Source: Streptomyces sp. RKND-216 (GTDB taxonomy: Bacteria; Actinomycetota; Actinomycetes; Streptomycetales; Streptomycetaceae). Taken from it: a DNA stretch of 64,000 nt. The notes under the pieces are model-generated. The model had not been told where the DNA came from. It did not search any database and saw only the letters and a list, made by a program, of their open reading frames with translations. Both the position numbers and the translations under genes were made by a program. This document shows positions 17,001 to 24,449 of the stretch, piece by piece. Where the stretch lies: contig NZ_SSBQ01000002.1 of assembly GCF_004795255.1 (NCBI RefSeq), positions 4,680,001 to 4,744,000 of the forward strand. The letters run 5' to 3'. Numbering within the stretch: position 1 is the stretch's first letter; each line of letters starts with the position of its first letter.

Positions 17001-19458
17001 CGCCCTGTCCCACGAGGGCCGGTGGATCCGGCTCACCCCGGTCGTGGGCGGGCTGACCGAGGAGCAGCGCGCGCAGTACCCGCACCTGGAGGACTACGCC
17101 GCCTTCCGCATCGATCCGCGCGACCGCGACCGGGTGCACGAGGCGACCCGCAACCAGCTCGTCGCCACCCAACGGGCGCAGAACGGCGCCCTGCTGGCCG
17201 CCACCGGCGTGCAGCTCCCCGGTGTGCTGGACGACCTGTACGGCGCCCGGGCCAAGGACGCCGAGCTGGGCCCGGTCTTCGACGGCCGGGGACGCCCCAC
17301 GCTGTCGGTGTGGGCCCCCACCGCGCGCACGGTCTCCCTGGAGCTGGACGGCCGCACGGTGCGGATGCGGCGCGACGACGCCACCGGCGTGTGGAGCGTG
17401 CGCGGCGGCCGGAACTGGGAGGGGAAGCCGTACCGGTACGTGATCGAGGTGTGGGCGCCGACGGTGCAGAAGCTCGTCACCAACAAGGTCACCGACCCGT
17501 ACGCGACGGCGTTGACGACCGACTCGAAGCGGAGCCTGGTCGTCGACCTGTCGGACCGGAAGCTGAAGCCGGAGGGCTGGGAGCAGCTGGACAAGCCGGC
17601 TGCCACGCCGCTGCGCGACGCGCAGATCCAGGAACTGCACGTCCGCGACTTCTCCGTCGCCGACGACACCAACCGCCACCCGGGGAAGTACCTCGCCTTC
17701 ACCGACGAGGACTCCGACGGCATGCGGCACCTGCGGAAGCTGGCGAAGGCCGGTACCTCCTACGTGCACCTGCTGCCCACCTACGACCTCGCCTCCACGC
17801 CCGAGCGGCGCGGCGACCAGAAGGAACCCGACTGCGACCTGGCCGCGCTGCCCGCCGACTCGGCGAAGCAGCAGGAGTGCGTCGGCGCGGTGCGCGGCGA
17901 GGACGCGTACAACTGGGGTTACGACCCGCTGCACTACACCGTGCCCGAGGGCTCGTACGCCACCCGGACGGACGGGCCGCAGCGCACCCGCGAGTACCGG
18001 CGCATGGTGCAGGGACTCAACGACGCGGGCCTGCGCGTCGTGCAGGACGTGGTCTACAACCACACCTACGCCGCCGGGCAGGACGGGAAGTCGGTGCTCG
18101 ACCGCATCGTTCCCGGCTACTACCAGAGGCTGCTGGACGACGGCACCGTGGCCACGTCCACCTGCTGCGCCAACACCGCGCCCGAGCACACCATGATGGG
18201 CAAGCTTGTCGTCGACTCCGTCGTCACCTGGGCGAAGGAGTACAAGATCGACGGCTTCCGCTTCGACCTGATGGGCCACCACCCGAAGGCGAACATGGTC
18301 GCGGTGCGCGAGGCGCTGGACGAGCTGACGCCGGCGAAGGACGGCGTCGACGGATCGTCGATCATCCTCTACGGCGAGGGCTGGAACTTCGGCGAGGTCG
18401 CGGACGACGCCCGGTTCACCCAGGCCACGCAGAAGCACATGGCCGGCACCGGCATCGCCACCTTCTCCGACCGGGCACGGGACGCGGTGCGCGGCGGTGG
18501 CCCGTTCGACGAGGACCCCGGCGTGCAGGGCTTCGCCTCCGGCCTCTACACCGACCCCAACGACTCGGAGAACAACGGCACCCGGGAGGAGCAGAAGCAG
18601 CGCCTGCTGCACTACCAGGACCTGATCAAGGTCGGGCTCACCGGCAACCTCGCCGACTACGCCTTCACCGACTCGGGCGGGAAGCGGGTCACCGGAGCCG
18701 AGGTCGACTACAACGGTTCGCCGGCCGGGTACGCGGACGCTCCCGGCGACGCGCTCGCCTACGCGGACGCGCACGACAACGAGAGCCTGTACGACGCGCT
18801 CGCCTACAAGCTGCCGAAGGACACGACGGCCGGGGAGCGGGCCCGCATGCAGGTCCTCGCGATGGCGACCGCGGCACTCTCGCAGGGACCGGCGCTGAGC
18901 CAGGCCGGTACCGACCTGCTGCGCTCCAAGTCGCTGGACCGCAACTCCTACGACTCCGGCGACTGGTTCAACGCCATCCACTGGGACTGCCGCGACGGCA
19001 ACGGCTTCGGCCGCGGGCTGCCCCCCGCGTGGGACAACGAGGACAAGTGGCCGTACGCCAAGCCGCTGCTCACGCGGGACGCGCTGACGCCGGGGTGCGA
19101 GGAGATCCGCGGGGCGTCGGGCGCGTACCGCGACCTGCTGCGCATCCGCGCCCGAGAGGACGCCTTCTCGCTGGGGACGGCCGCGCGGGTGCAGGAGCGC
19201 GTGTCCTTCCCGCTGTCCGGGACGGACCGGCAGGTCGCCGGGGTGATCGCGATGGAGGTCGGCGACCTGGTCGTCGTCCTCAACGCGACACCCGAGCGCC
19301 GGCGGGTCGCCGACGACGGGTGGCAGGACGGCGGCTTCGCCCTGCACCCCGCCCAGGCCCGTGGCTCGGACGAGGTCGTGAAGTCGGCGGAGTTCGACGC
19401 CGCGACGGGCACGTTCGAGGTGCCGGGACGTACGGTCGCGGTGTTCGCCGCCCGCTGA
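14089..19458 (+). CDS. pulA: Secreted bifunctional amylopullulanase with two GH13 domains
   Basis: 1789 residues with signal peptide (about 1-34). Residues about 50-620 are an alpha-amylase-type GH13 domain with GFRIDTVKH (D310), FGEVYS (E344) and GNHDMGR (D415). Two CBM41-like modules follow, each with VVHY-RPDGDYDGW (about 725-815 and 823-925). A pullulanase N2/CBM48 region and a second GH13 domain come next, with YNWGYDPLHY, GFRFDLMGHH (D1393), YGEGWNFGE (E1430) and DAHDNES (D1563). The YNWGY motif marks alpha-1,6 specificity. The protein can thus cut both alpha-1,4 and alpha-1,6 bonds of starch and pullulan outside the cell. Confidence 0.95.
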   Translation: MLGSSARRGVAAGIAAAVLTTLVTAAAPAAAKKAPPPPSDKSLAAEVTRHDLTREQFYFVLPDRFANGDTGNDEGGLTGGRLRTGFDPTDKGFYQGGDLQGIIDRLDYIEDLGTTAIWMAPIFKNKPVQGEGKNASAGYHGYWITDFTQVDPHFGTNAQLETLIEAAHDKGMKVFFDVITNHTADVVGYEPASYDYLSKGAFPYLTKGGKPFDDRDYAGGKPFPKVDEGSFPRTPVVPEAERDVKVPSWLNDPAMYHNRGDSTFAGESSEYGDFAGLDDLWTERPEVVRGMERIYQRWVRDFDIDGFRIDTVKHVDMDFWSQWATALDRYAAKKGRDDFFMFGEVYSSDVKTTAPYVTRGRLDSTLDFPFQDAARGFASQGGSAQKLAEVFAQDYRYTTEAANAYEQVTFLGNHDMGRIGAFVRQDNPDADEAELLRRDALAHELMFLSRGNPVIYYGDEQGFTGAGGDKGARQTLFASKTPDYLDDDQLGTDRTHAEDAYDTRHPLYRAVARLSKLTTKHPALRDGVQVERHAADGPGVYAFSRFPAEQDAPAREYLVAVNNAEEKRTATLDTASPGTRFRTLHGEGKPVTSQADGTVKVTVPPLSARVLHAAQPVPEPEDGPSVTLTAPEAGATGTVELSADVDGGPLTRVVFAAQAGDGTWRTLGTADHAPYRVTQHVGDDVAAGTPLRYKAVAVDRQGRLASDTAGSTAGQPPAEQPPSALDRDWAVVHYQRPDGDYDGWQFTAGERTAPFTGRDAYGAFAWVTVADGESAVDFRIEKDGSADGGERSIDLGRTGEVWVRQGGEETLPEAPDGAYPPQDENTAVVHYHRPDGDYDGWGLHTWTGAADPTDWAEPLQPTGRDAFGVTFEVPLAEGAGSLSYILHKGDQKDQAADQSLDFATHGRVAWKLSGKDGYLLPAGGSAPDLDLTKAEAQWIDRDTVAWNVEATGATSEQLVHDPKGRIGIEDGALSHEGRWIRLTPVVGGLTEEQRAQYPHLEDYAAFRIDPRDRDRVHEATRNQLVATQRAQNGALLAATGVQLPGVLDDLYGARAKDAELGPVFDGRGRPTLSVWAPTARTVSLELDGRTVRMRRDDATGVWSVRGGRNWEGKPYRYVIEVWAPTVQKLVTNKVTDPYATALTTDSKRSLVVDLSDRKLKPEGWEQLDKPAATPLRDAQIQELHVRDFSVADDTNRHPGKYLAFTDEDSDGMRHLRKLAKAGTSYVHLLPTYDLASTPERRGDQKEPDCDLAALPADSAKQQECVGAVRGEDAYNWGYDPLHYTVPEGSYATRTDGPQRTREYRRMVQGLNDAGLRVVQDVVYNHTYAAGQDGKSVLDRIVPGYYQRLLDDGTVATSTCCANTAPEHTMMGKLVVDSVVTWAKEYKIDGFRFDLMGHHPKANMVAVREALDELTPAKDGVDGSSIILYGEGWNFGEVADDARFTQATQKHMAGTGIATFSDRARDAVRGGGPFDEDPGVQGFASGLYTDPNDSENNGTREEQKQRLLHYQDLIKVGLTGNLADYAFTDSGGKRVTGAEVDYNGSPAGYADAPGDALAYADAHDNESLYDALAYKLPKDTTAGERARMQVLAMATAALSQGPALSQAGTDLLRSKSLDRNSYDSGDWFNAIHWDCRDGNGFGRGLPPAWDNEDKWPYAKPLLTRDALTPGCEEIRGASGAYRDLLRIRAREDAFSLGTAARVQERVSFPLSGTDRQVAGVIAMEVGDLVVVLNATPERRRVADDGWQDGGFALHPAQARGSDEVVKSAEFDAATGTFEVPGRTVAVFAAR

Positions 19459-19479
19459 CGGGCCGCGTCCGCGGTCCTT

Positions 19480-19520
19480 CCTCGCCGGGACGGCTCCAAG
19501 CGGGAGCCGTCCCGGCGAGG
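19480..19520 (+). terminator. Strong hairpin after the amylopullulanase gene
   Basis: CCTCGCCGGGACGGCTCC pairs perfectly with GGAGCCGTCCCGGCGAGG (18 bp) across a 5-base loop AAGCG. It starts 22 bases after the stop codon. Confidence 0.85.
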
Positions 19521-19550
19521 CATGAGCGGAGAGTGGTGAGTGGAGTGGCC

Positions 19551-20195
19551 GTGCAGTACGTCCTGCTCGACGTCGACGGCACGTTGATCGACGCCGTGGA
19601 CAACCAGCGGCGCGTGTGGCGCACCTGGTCGCGGCGGCACGGGCTGGACGCCGACGAGGTCTACCGGGTGGCAGTGCGGACGAGGCCGCTGGAGACCTTC
19701 GCGGAGGTCGCTCCGGGCCGTGATCCGCAGCAGTGCCTGGCCCTGCTGCACGAACTGGAGGACGAGGACGTCCGGTCCGGTACGTACGCGGCCTTCGACG
19801 GCGCCGCGGAACTCCTGGACAGCCTCCACCCCGGGACCTGGGCCGTGGTGACCTCGAACTACGCGCACCGGGTCCGCGGGCGCTTCGCCCGGACCGGCCT
19901 GCGGGTGCCGGAGGTGCTCGTGGACGCGGCAGCGGTCGAGGAGGGCAAGCCGTCGCCCGTGCCGTACCTGCGGGCGGCCGCGCTCCTCGGGGCCGCTCCG
20001 GAGGACTGCCTCGTGGTCGAGGACGCCCCGTCGGGCGTGCGGTCCGGGCTGGACGCCGGGATGACGGTCTGGGGTGTCAACACCCCGGCGGCGGTGGACG
20101 GAGTGCACCGTCACTTCGCCACCCTGCGCGCAGCGGTCCGCGAGATCCTCGCCGTCACCTCCGGCCGGGACGCCTCGGACGCTTCGGACCGCTAG
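19551..20195 (+). CDS. HAD-superfamily phosphatase (phosphoglycolate/beta-PGM type)
   Basis: 214 residues. Motif I is LLDVDGTLID, motif II VVTSN, motif III the lysine in EEGKPSPVPYLRAA, and motif IV VVEDAPSGVRSGLDAG. The alpha-helical cap between motifs I and II marks subfamily I. Small-molecule phosphate esters are the likely substrates. GTG codons at 19536 and 19545 are also possible starts; 19551 is preferred because GGAG lies 5 bases upstream and the first beta strand begins at once. Confidence 0.87.
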   Translation: MQYVLLDVDGTLIDAVDNQRRVWRTWSRRHGLDADEVYRVAVRTRPLETFAEVAPGRDPQQCLALLHELEDEDVRSGTYAAFDGAAELLDSLHPGTWAVVTSNYAHRVRGRFARTGLRVPEVLVDAAAVEEGKPSPVPYLRAAALLGAAPEDCLVVEDAPSGVRSGLDAGMTVWGVNTPAAVDGVHRHFATLRAAVREILAVTSGRDASDASDR

Positions 20196-20208
20196 CGCCC
20201 TCCTCGGC

Positions 20209-20937
20209 CTACGGCCCGTGCGGGGCTTCGGTGGGGTGGGGCAGGAGGGCGAGGAGTCCGGCCACGAGGTCGGAGAGCGGGCCGTCCGCCGGCTCCTGCT
20301 CCACGACCCGCCGCACGACGGCCGCCGTCTCCTCGTCGTGCACGGCGGTCACGGCCGCCAGCGCCACGAAGTCGTGCACCAACTGCACCTCGAGCTCACG
20401 CCGTGGCACCTCCCGCCCGTCCAGCCAGGTCAGCGCGGTGGTCTCGGCCAGCCCCACCCAGGAGCGCACCACGAGCGACAGGCGCGGGCCGGGCGACTCG
20501 ATGCCCAGATGCGAGAGCACCTGCTCGTACGCGGCCTGCCGCACCTCGTCGATGACCGCGCCCGTCTGCGGCGAGCCCACGGTCGTGCCGCCGCGCAGCA
20601 GCGCGGAGAAGCCGGGGCCGTGGTCGGCGACGAAGTCGAAGTACCGGCGCATCACGCGCAGCAGGCGTCCGCTCAGCGGGCCCTCGTGCGGCTCACTGAA
20701 CCGTCCCGCGAGCTCCTCCGCCGCGATCCGGACGGCCGCCTGGTAGAGGCTCTGCTTGCCGGGAAAGTAGTGGTACACCAGCGGCCGCGAGATTCCGGCG
20801 GCGTTCGCGATGTCGTCGATGGACACGTCCTCCGGCGCGCGGCTGCTGAACAGCTCCAGGGCGACGGCGATCAGTTGCTGCCGCCGCTCCTCGACACCCA
20901 TCCTGCGGCGCGCACCGGCGGTCGGTGTGGTGGTCAT
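20209..20937 (-). CDS. TetR-family transcriptional regulator
   Basis: 242 residues. The N-terminal helix-turn-helix reads RRQQLIAVALELFSSRAPED, then SIDDIANAAGISRPLVYHYFPGKQSLY. The C-terminal ligand domain is alpha-helical and of the type seen in many Streptomyces TetR proteins of unknown ligand. It is convergent with the HAD gene, 13 bp away. Its target is unknown. Confidence 0.9.
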   Translation of the reverse strand: MTTTPTAGARRRMGVEERRQQLIAVALELFSSRAPEDVSIDDIANAAGISRPLVYHYFPGKQSLYQAAVRIAAEELAGRFSEPHEGPLSGRLLRVMRRYFDFVADHGPGFSALLRGGTTVGSPQTGAVIDEVRQAAYEQVLSHLGIESPGPRLSLVVRSWVGLAETTALTWLDGREVPRRELEVQLVHDFVALAAVTAVHDEETAAVVRRVVEQEPADGPLSDLVAGLLALLPHPTEAPHGP

Positions 20938-20981
20938 GTCCCCCAGACTAAGCGGTACCGGGCGCGTGTTCTGACAGGGCG

Positions 20982-21667
20982 TCAGGCCCTGGAAGGGGGC
21001 CTGCCCCGGTCCAGGTAGGCGAGGACCGCCAGGACGCGGCGGTTGTCGTCGTCGGAGGGCGGCAGGTCGAGCTTGGCGAAGATCTGGGAGGTGTGCTTGC
21101 CGACCGCCCGCTCGGTGATGACCAGCTGGGCGGCGACAGCGGCGTTGGAGCGGCCCTGGGCGACGAGTTCCATCACCTCGCGCTCCCGCGGCGTCAGCCT
21201 GCCCACCGGGCCCTCGTCCCGTTCGCGCCGGGACAGCAGCTGCCGGATCACCTGCGGGTCCATGGCCGTGCCGCCCGCGGCCACCCGCCGCACCGCGTCC
21301 ACGAACTGCTCCGCGTCGACCACCCGGTCCTTGAGCAGGTACCCGACGCCGCCGGAGCCGTCGGCGAGCAGTTCGCGCGCGTAGAGCTGCTCCACGTGCT
21401 GGGAGAGCACCAGTACCGGCAGCCCCGGGCGGGCGCGGCGTGCGGCCAGCGCGCACTGCAGGCCCTCGTCGGTGAAGGTCGGCGGCAGTCGTACGTCCAC
21501 ACCACCGCCACGTCCGGGACATCCTCCGCCAGGGCGCGGGTCAGCCCGGGGCCGGTGTCGACGGCGGCCGCGATCTCGAAGCCGTACGCCTCCAGCAGCC
21601 GCACCAGGCCGTCCCGCAGCAGGAACAGGTCCTCGGCGAGCACGACGCGCGCGGTACCGCCCGTCAC
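20982..21667 (-). pseudogene. NarL/LuxR-type response regulator, frameshifted at the phospho-acceptor
   Basis: The N-terminus VVLAEDLFLLRDGLVRLLEA is in one frame up to DVPDVAVV. It continues in another as DVRLPPTFTDEGLQ, a full receiver, and a LuxR helix-turn-helix (LTPREREVMELVAQG, RSNAAVAAQLVITERAVGKH). At the junction the minus strand reads GTGGTG-TG-GACGTA where GTGGTG-GACGTA would keep the frame. Two extra bases therefore break the gene exactly before the phospho-accepting aspartate. Upstream on the same strand is the remnant of the partner kinase. It is either a true mutation or a sequencing error. Confidence 0.8.
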
Positions 21668-21801
21668 GGCGTCACCACCTCCCCGGCGCGTGGCCCGGCG
21701 GGCGGGTCGCCGGGCGGGCCCCGAAAGACCCTGCGGTGCGGCGCGCGGTGACATAGCGTGTGCGGATCGAACACATCGGGCACGGAGGAGAAGCACCGGG
21801 T

Positions 21802-22566
21802 ATGGCACGTGTGAGCGTGATCAGCGGCGGGGGCACCGGCATCGGCCGGGCGACGGCGGAGCGCTTCGCGCGGGACGGCGACCGGGTCGTGCTGCTCGGG
21901 CGGCGGGCGGAAGTGCTGGAGACGGCGGCGGACGACCTCCGGGCGCGTGTCGCGGGAGCCGAAGTGAGCACCCGGGCCGTGGACCTCGCCGAGCCCGCGC
22001 AGGTCGAGGATCTCTGCGCGGAACTGGCCCAGCGGTACGGCCGCGTCGACGTGCTGGTCAACAACGCCGGCGGCAACGTGGAGATCGGCGCTCCGGCGGA
22101 GGCGACGAAGGGACTGGCGGGCGCCGCCGCGCACTGGACCGGCAACTTCCGGTCCAATGTGCTGACCGCCGTGCTGCTCACCGAAGGGCTGCGCGATTCG
22201 CTCGCCTCGCCCGGCGGCCGGGTGGTGCTGCTCAGCTCCATCGCCGCCTTCCGCGGCTCCGGCACCGGCTCCTACGCCGCCGCAAAGGCCGCGCTGCACC
22301 CGTACGTCTACGACCTGGCGGGGTCCCTCGGACCGCGTGGCGTCACGGTCAACGCCGTGGCCCCCGGCTACATCGAGGACACCGAGTTCTTCCGCGGCGG
22401 GATGACCGACGCACGCAGGCGCGTCCTCGTCGAGCAGACCGACACCGGCCGGGCCGGCGTCCCCGAGGACGCCGCCGAGACCGTGCACTGGCTCTGCTCG
22501 CCCGGCGCGGGTCACGTCACCGGCCAGATCGTGCAGGTCAACGGCGGTGCCCGGAAGGGGAACTGA
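21802..22566 (+). CDS. Short-chain dehydrogenase/reductase
   Basis: 254 residues, classical SDR. The cofactor loop is SGGGTGIGRA, followed by NNAGG, the catalytic serine in VVLLSSIAA and Y-x3-K in SYAAAKAA. An arginine-rich stretch after the first strand (LLGRRAEVLE) favours NADPH. The C-terminus closes with GHVTGQIVQVNGG. It lies on the opposite strand between a histidine kinase and its response regulator and overlaps the kinase end by 29 bp, so it looks inserted into a two-component operon. Substrate unknown. Confidence 0.9.
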   Translation: MARVSVISGGGTGIGRATAERFARDGDRVVLLGRRAEVLETAADDLRARVAGAEVSTRAVDLAEPAQVEDLCAELAQRYGRVDVLVNNAGGNVEIGAPAEATKGLAGAAAHWTGNFRSNVLTAVLLTEGLRDSLASPGGRVVLLSSIAAFRGSGTGSYAAAKAALHPYVYDLAGSLGPRGVTVNAVAPGYIEDTEFFRGGMTDARRRVLVEQTDTGRAGVPEDAAETVHWLCSPGAGHVTGQIVQVNGGARKGN

Positions 22567-23556
22567 CCGGCTCCGCCGCGGGGGCGGCCGGCACCTCCAT
22601 GGTCACCATGGTCGGGCCGCCGGGCGGGCTGCTCACCGCGAGGACGCCGTCGAACCCGGCCAGGCGGCGTTCCACCCCGCGCAGGCCGCTGCCGGCGGAC
22701 GGGTCGGCGCCGCCCCGTCCGTCGTCGGTGACGGCGACGCACAGCGCGCCCCCGCCGCCCGCTGCCGGGGCGAAGTGCAGGTCCAGCCAGACGCGTCGCG
22801 CGCCCGCGTGCCGGGCCGCGTTGGTCAGCACCTCGCTGATCGCGAAGTAGGCTGCCGCCTCGACGGGTTCGCCGTACCGGCCGGGCAGGTCGATGTCGGT
22901 CTCCACCGGCACGCAGCAGTGCAGCGCCAGCGCCTCCACCGCGTCGGCGAGGCTACGCTCGGCGAGCACCGGCGGGTGGATGCCGCGCACCAGGTCGCGC
23001 AGTTCGGTCAGGGCTGCCGCGGACGACGAACGGGCCTGCGCCAGCAGTGCCTTGGCGCCCGCGGGGTCCTTCTCGATCAGTGCCAGAGCGGTGCCCAGGT
23101 CCATCCCCATGGCGACCAGCCGGGCCTGCGCGCCGTCGTGCAGGTCCCGTTCGATGCGCCGCAGGGCGGCCGCGGAGTCGTCCACCGCGTCGTGGCGGGT
23201 CTCGGCCAGGCGCCGCACCCGCTGCTCCAGCCGTGCCTCCCGCGTCGGCGCGAGCAGCGCCCGCACGAGGTGGAAGTGGGCGCGCAGCAGTGCCGGATTG
23301 GCCACCAGCCCGAGGGCGATCAGCGCCGCACCGAGGGCGGCGCACAGCACCGCGCTGCCGAAGCCCGAGACGGGGATGAACGCGTACCAGTAGGCGCCGG
23401 AGACCGCGTGCCACAGCCCGGCGAGCAGCACCAGCCCCTCGACGCCGTACGCGATCAGCGCCACCGGCAGCAGCGCCGTGACGAAACCGGCGACCGCGTC
23501 CACCAGCAGCCACAGCACGTCGCGCCAGGTGGCCGGGTCGCGCAGGAGCAGTGTGC
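22538..23556 (-). pseudogene. Sensor histidine kinase, 5' end lost by rearrangement
   Basis: The frame covers the last membrane hairpin (LWLLVDAVAGFVTALLPVAL), the HisKA_3 dimerisation box with phospho-histidine (RRIERDLHDGAQARLVAMGM), and an HATPase domain (SEVLTNAARHAG, DDGRGGADP-SGLRGVERR). Just upstream the frame shows CTLLLRDPATWRD, the usual link from the N-terminal sensor helices of this kinase family, but those helices are missing; part of them appears inverted next door. The native stop also seems lost, as the frame runs into the SDR gene. A GTG at 23518 could still give a shortened protein. Confidence 0.7.
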
Positions 23557-23562
23557 ACCGCT

Positions 23563-23673
23563 CGGGTGTCGCTCGCGCTGTTCATCGTCACGGTGGTCTC
23601 GCTCGCCTTCCTGCTGCTGGGCGTCGGCTTCCTCACGACGCCCGCCGTGCTCACGCTGGTGCGGATGCATGCC
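23563..23673 (+). pseudogene. Inverted fragment of a kinase sensor-domain helix
   Basis: On the plus strand the sequence encodes RVSLALFIVTVVSLAFLLLG and VGFLTTPAVLTLVRMHA. This is the pattern of the N-terminal membrane segment of the same Streptomyces kinase family whose C-terminal part lies on the minus strand directly to the left. A local inversion within the kinase gene explains the arrangement. The fragment ends just before a strong hairpin. Confidence 0.5.
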
Positions 23674-23677
23674 GCCG

Positions 23678-23715
23678 CCCCGCCGGGGGTGGTGCTGTCA
23701 CCACCCCCGGCGGGG
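23678..23715. terminator. 17-bp perfect hairpin at the kinase breakpoint
   Basis: CCCCGCCGGGGGTGGTG pairs with CACCACCCCCGGCGGGG across the loop CTGT. It separates the kinase remains from the SPW gene promoter and would stop transcription in either direction. Confidence 0.8.
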
Positions 23716-23746
23716 AACGTGGTTACCCGGTCAACCTTTTTGCCCG

Positions 23747-23808
23747 GGTATATACCTCTTCGGCGTTCCGGCGCGCACAATGGGAGAAGGCGACATGTAT
23801 ATGTCGCC
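23747..23808. promoter_or_regulatory. Two AT-rich palindromes upstream of the SPW gene
   Basis: GGTATATACC at 23747-23756 and GGCGACAT-GTAT-ATGTCGCC at 23789-23808 are perfect inverted repeats within 115 bp of the SPW start. Such AT-rich cores are rare in this DNA. They could be operators or part of a promoter; the binding protein is unknown. Confidence 0.5.
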
Positions 23809-23859
23809 CGGCTGAGCACCACGCGGTCGGACTTGCGACACGAGTAGGAGGCGAGTCGG

Positions 23860-24297
23860 ATGGCCGATGTGTCTCACCGGGGAGACCTGGCGGGTCACCC
23901 CGACGCGATGGAGATGCGGGAGAGGTACTCCCGCGTACTCAAGGGAAGGGACGTGGCGTTCGTCGACGGGCCGGTCTTCCTCGTCGGCCTGTACTGCGCC
24001 GTGTCCCCCTGGGTGGTGCACTACTCCGGCAATCAGCCCGCACTGACGACGCACGCCCTGATCATGGGCATCGCGATCGCCCTGCTGGCACTCGGATTCA
24101 CCGTGACGCCGGAGCGGATGTACGGCCTGAGCTGGGCCATGTGCGCGATGGGCGCATGGATCATCGTCTCGTCCTGGGTGGTCGGCGACAGTCCCGACGC
24201 CGGCATCATCTGGAACAACATCATCGTCGGCGGGCTCGCCTTCCTTCTGGGCGTGGCCTGCGTCGGCGTGGTAGCCAGGAGCGGCCGCGCCACGTGA
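23860..24297 (+). CDS. SPW-repeat membrane protein
   Basis: 145 residues with four membrane helices in two repeats. Each repeat carries the SPW-type motif at a helix end, CAVSPWVVHYS and IIVSSWVVGDS (the proline is lost in the second), followed by helices LIMGIAIALLALGF and IIVGGLAFLLGVAC. These are the hallmarks of the SPW family, found in actinomycetes and some proteobacteria; the function is unknown. An AGGAGG site precedes the ATG. Two palindromes lie upstream and a hairpin downstream, so it is probably a single-gene unit. Confidence 0.85.
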   Translation: MADVSHRGDLAGHPDAMEMRERYSRVLKGRDVAFVDGPVFLVGLYCAVSPWVVHYSGNQPALTTHALIMGIAIALLALGFTVTPERMYGLSWAMCAMGAWIIVSSWVVGDSPDAGIIWNNIIVGGLAFLLGVACVGVVARSGRAT

Positions 24298-24386
24298 CCG
24301 GAGCCCGGCGTAGGCCGGGGAAGGCACCGACGACACACACCCCGAACCCCGCAAGAGCCCGGAGGTGAAAGGGCCCGGGCACGGCT

Positions 24387-24417
24387 GGCGCGCCGCTCGC
24401 GCGAGAAGCGGCGCGCC
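24387..24417 (+). terminator. Hairpin after the SPW gene
   Basis: GGCGCGCCGCT pairs with AGCGGCGCGCC (11 bp) across a 9-base loop, 90 bases after the stop. Confidence 0.6.
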
Positions 24418-24449
24418 GCCCGGCGTACGGGACGGCCTACGCTGTCGGC

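Noticed and set aside
16729..19347. Long minus-strand open frame (872 codons) opposite the amylopullulanase gene
   Set aside because: It is a shadow produced by GC-biased third positions of the plus-strand gene. It shows no domain, only val/gly/arg/his-rich translation.
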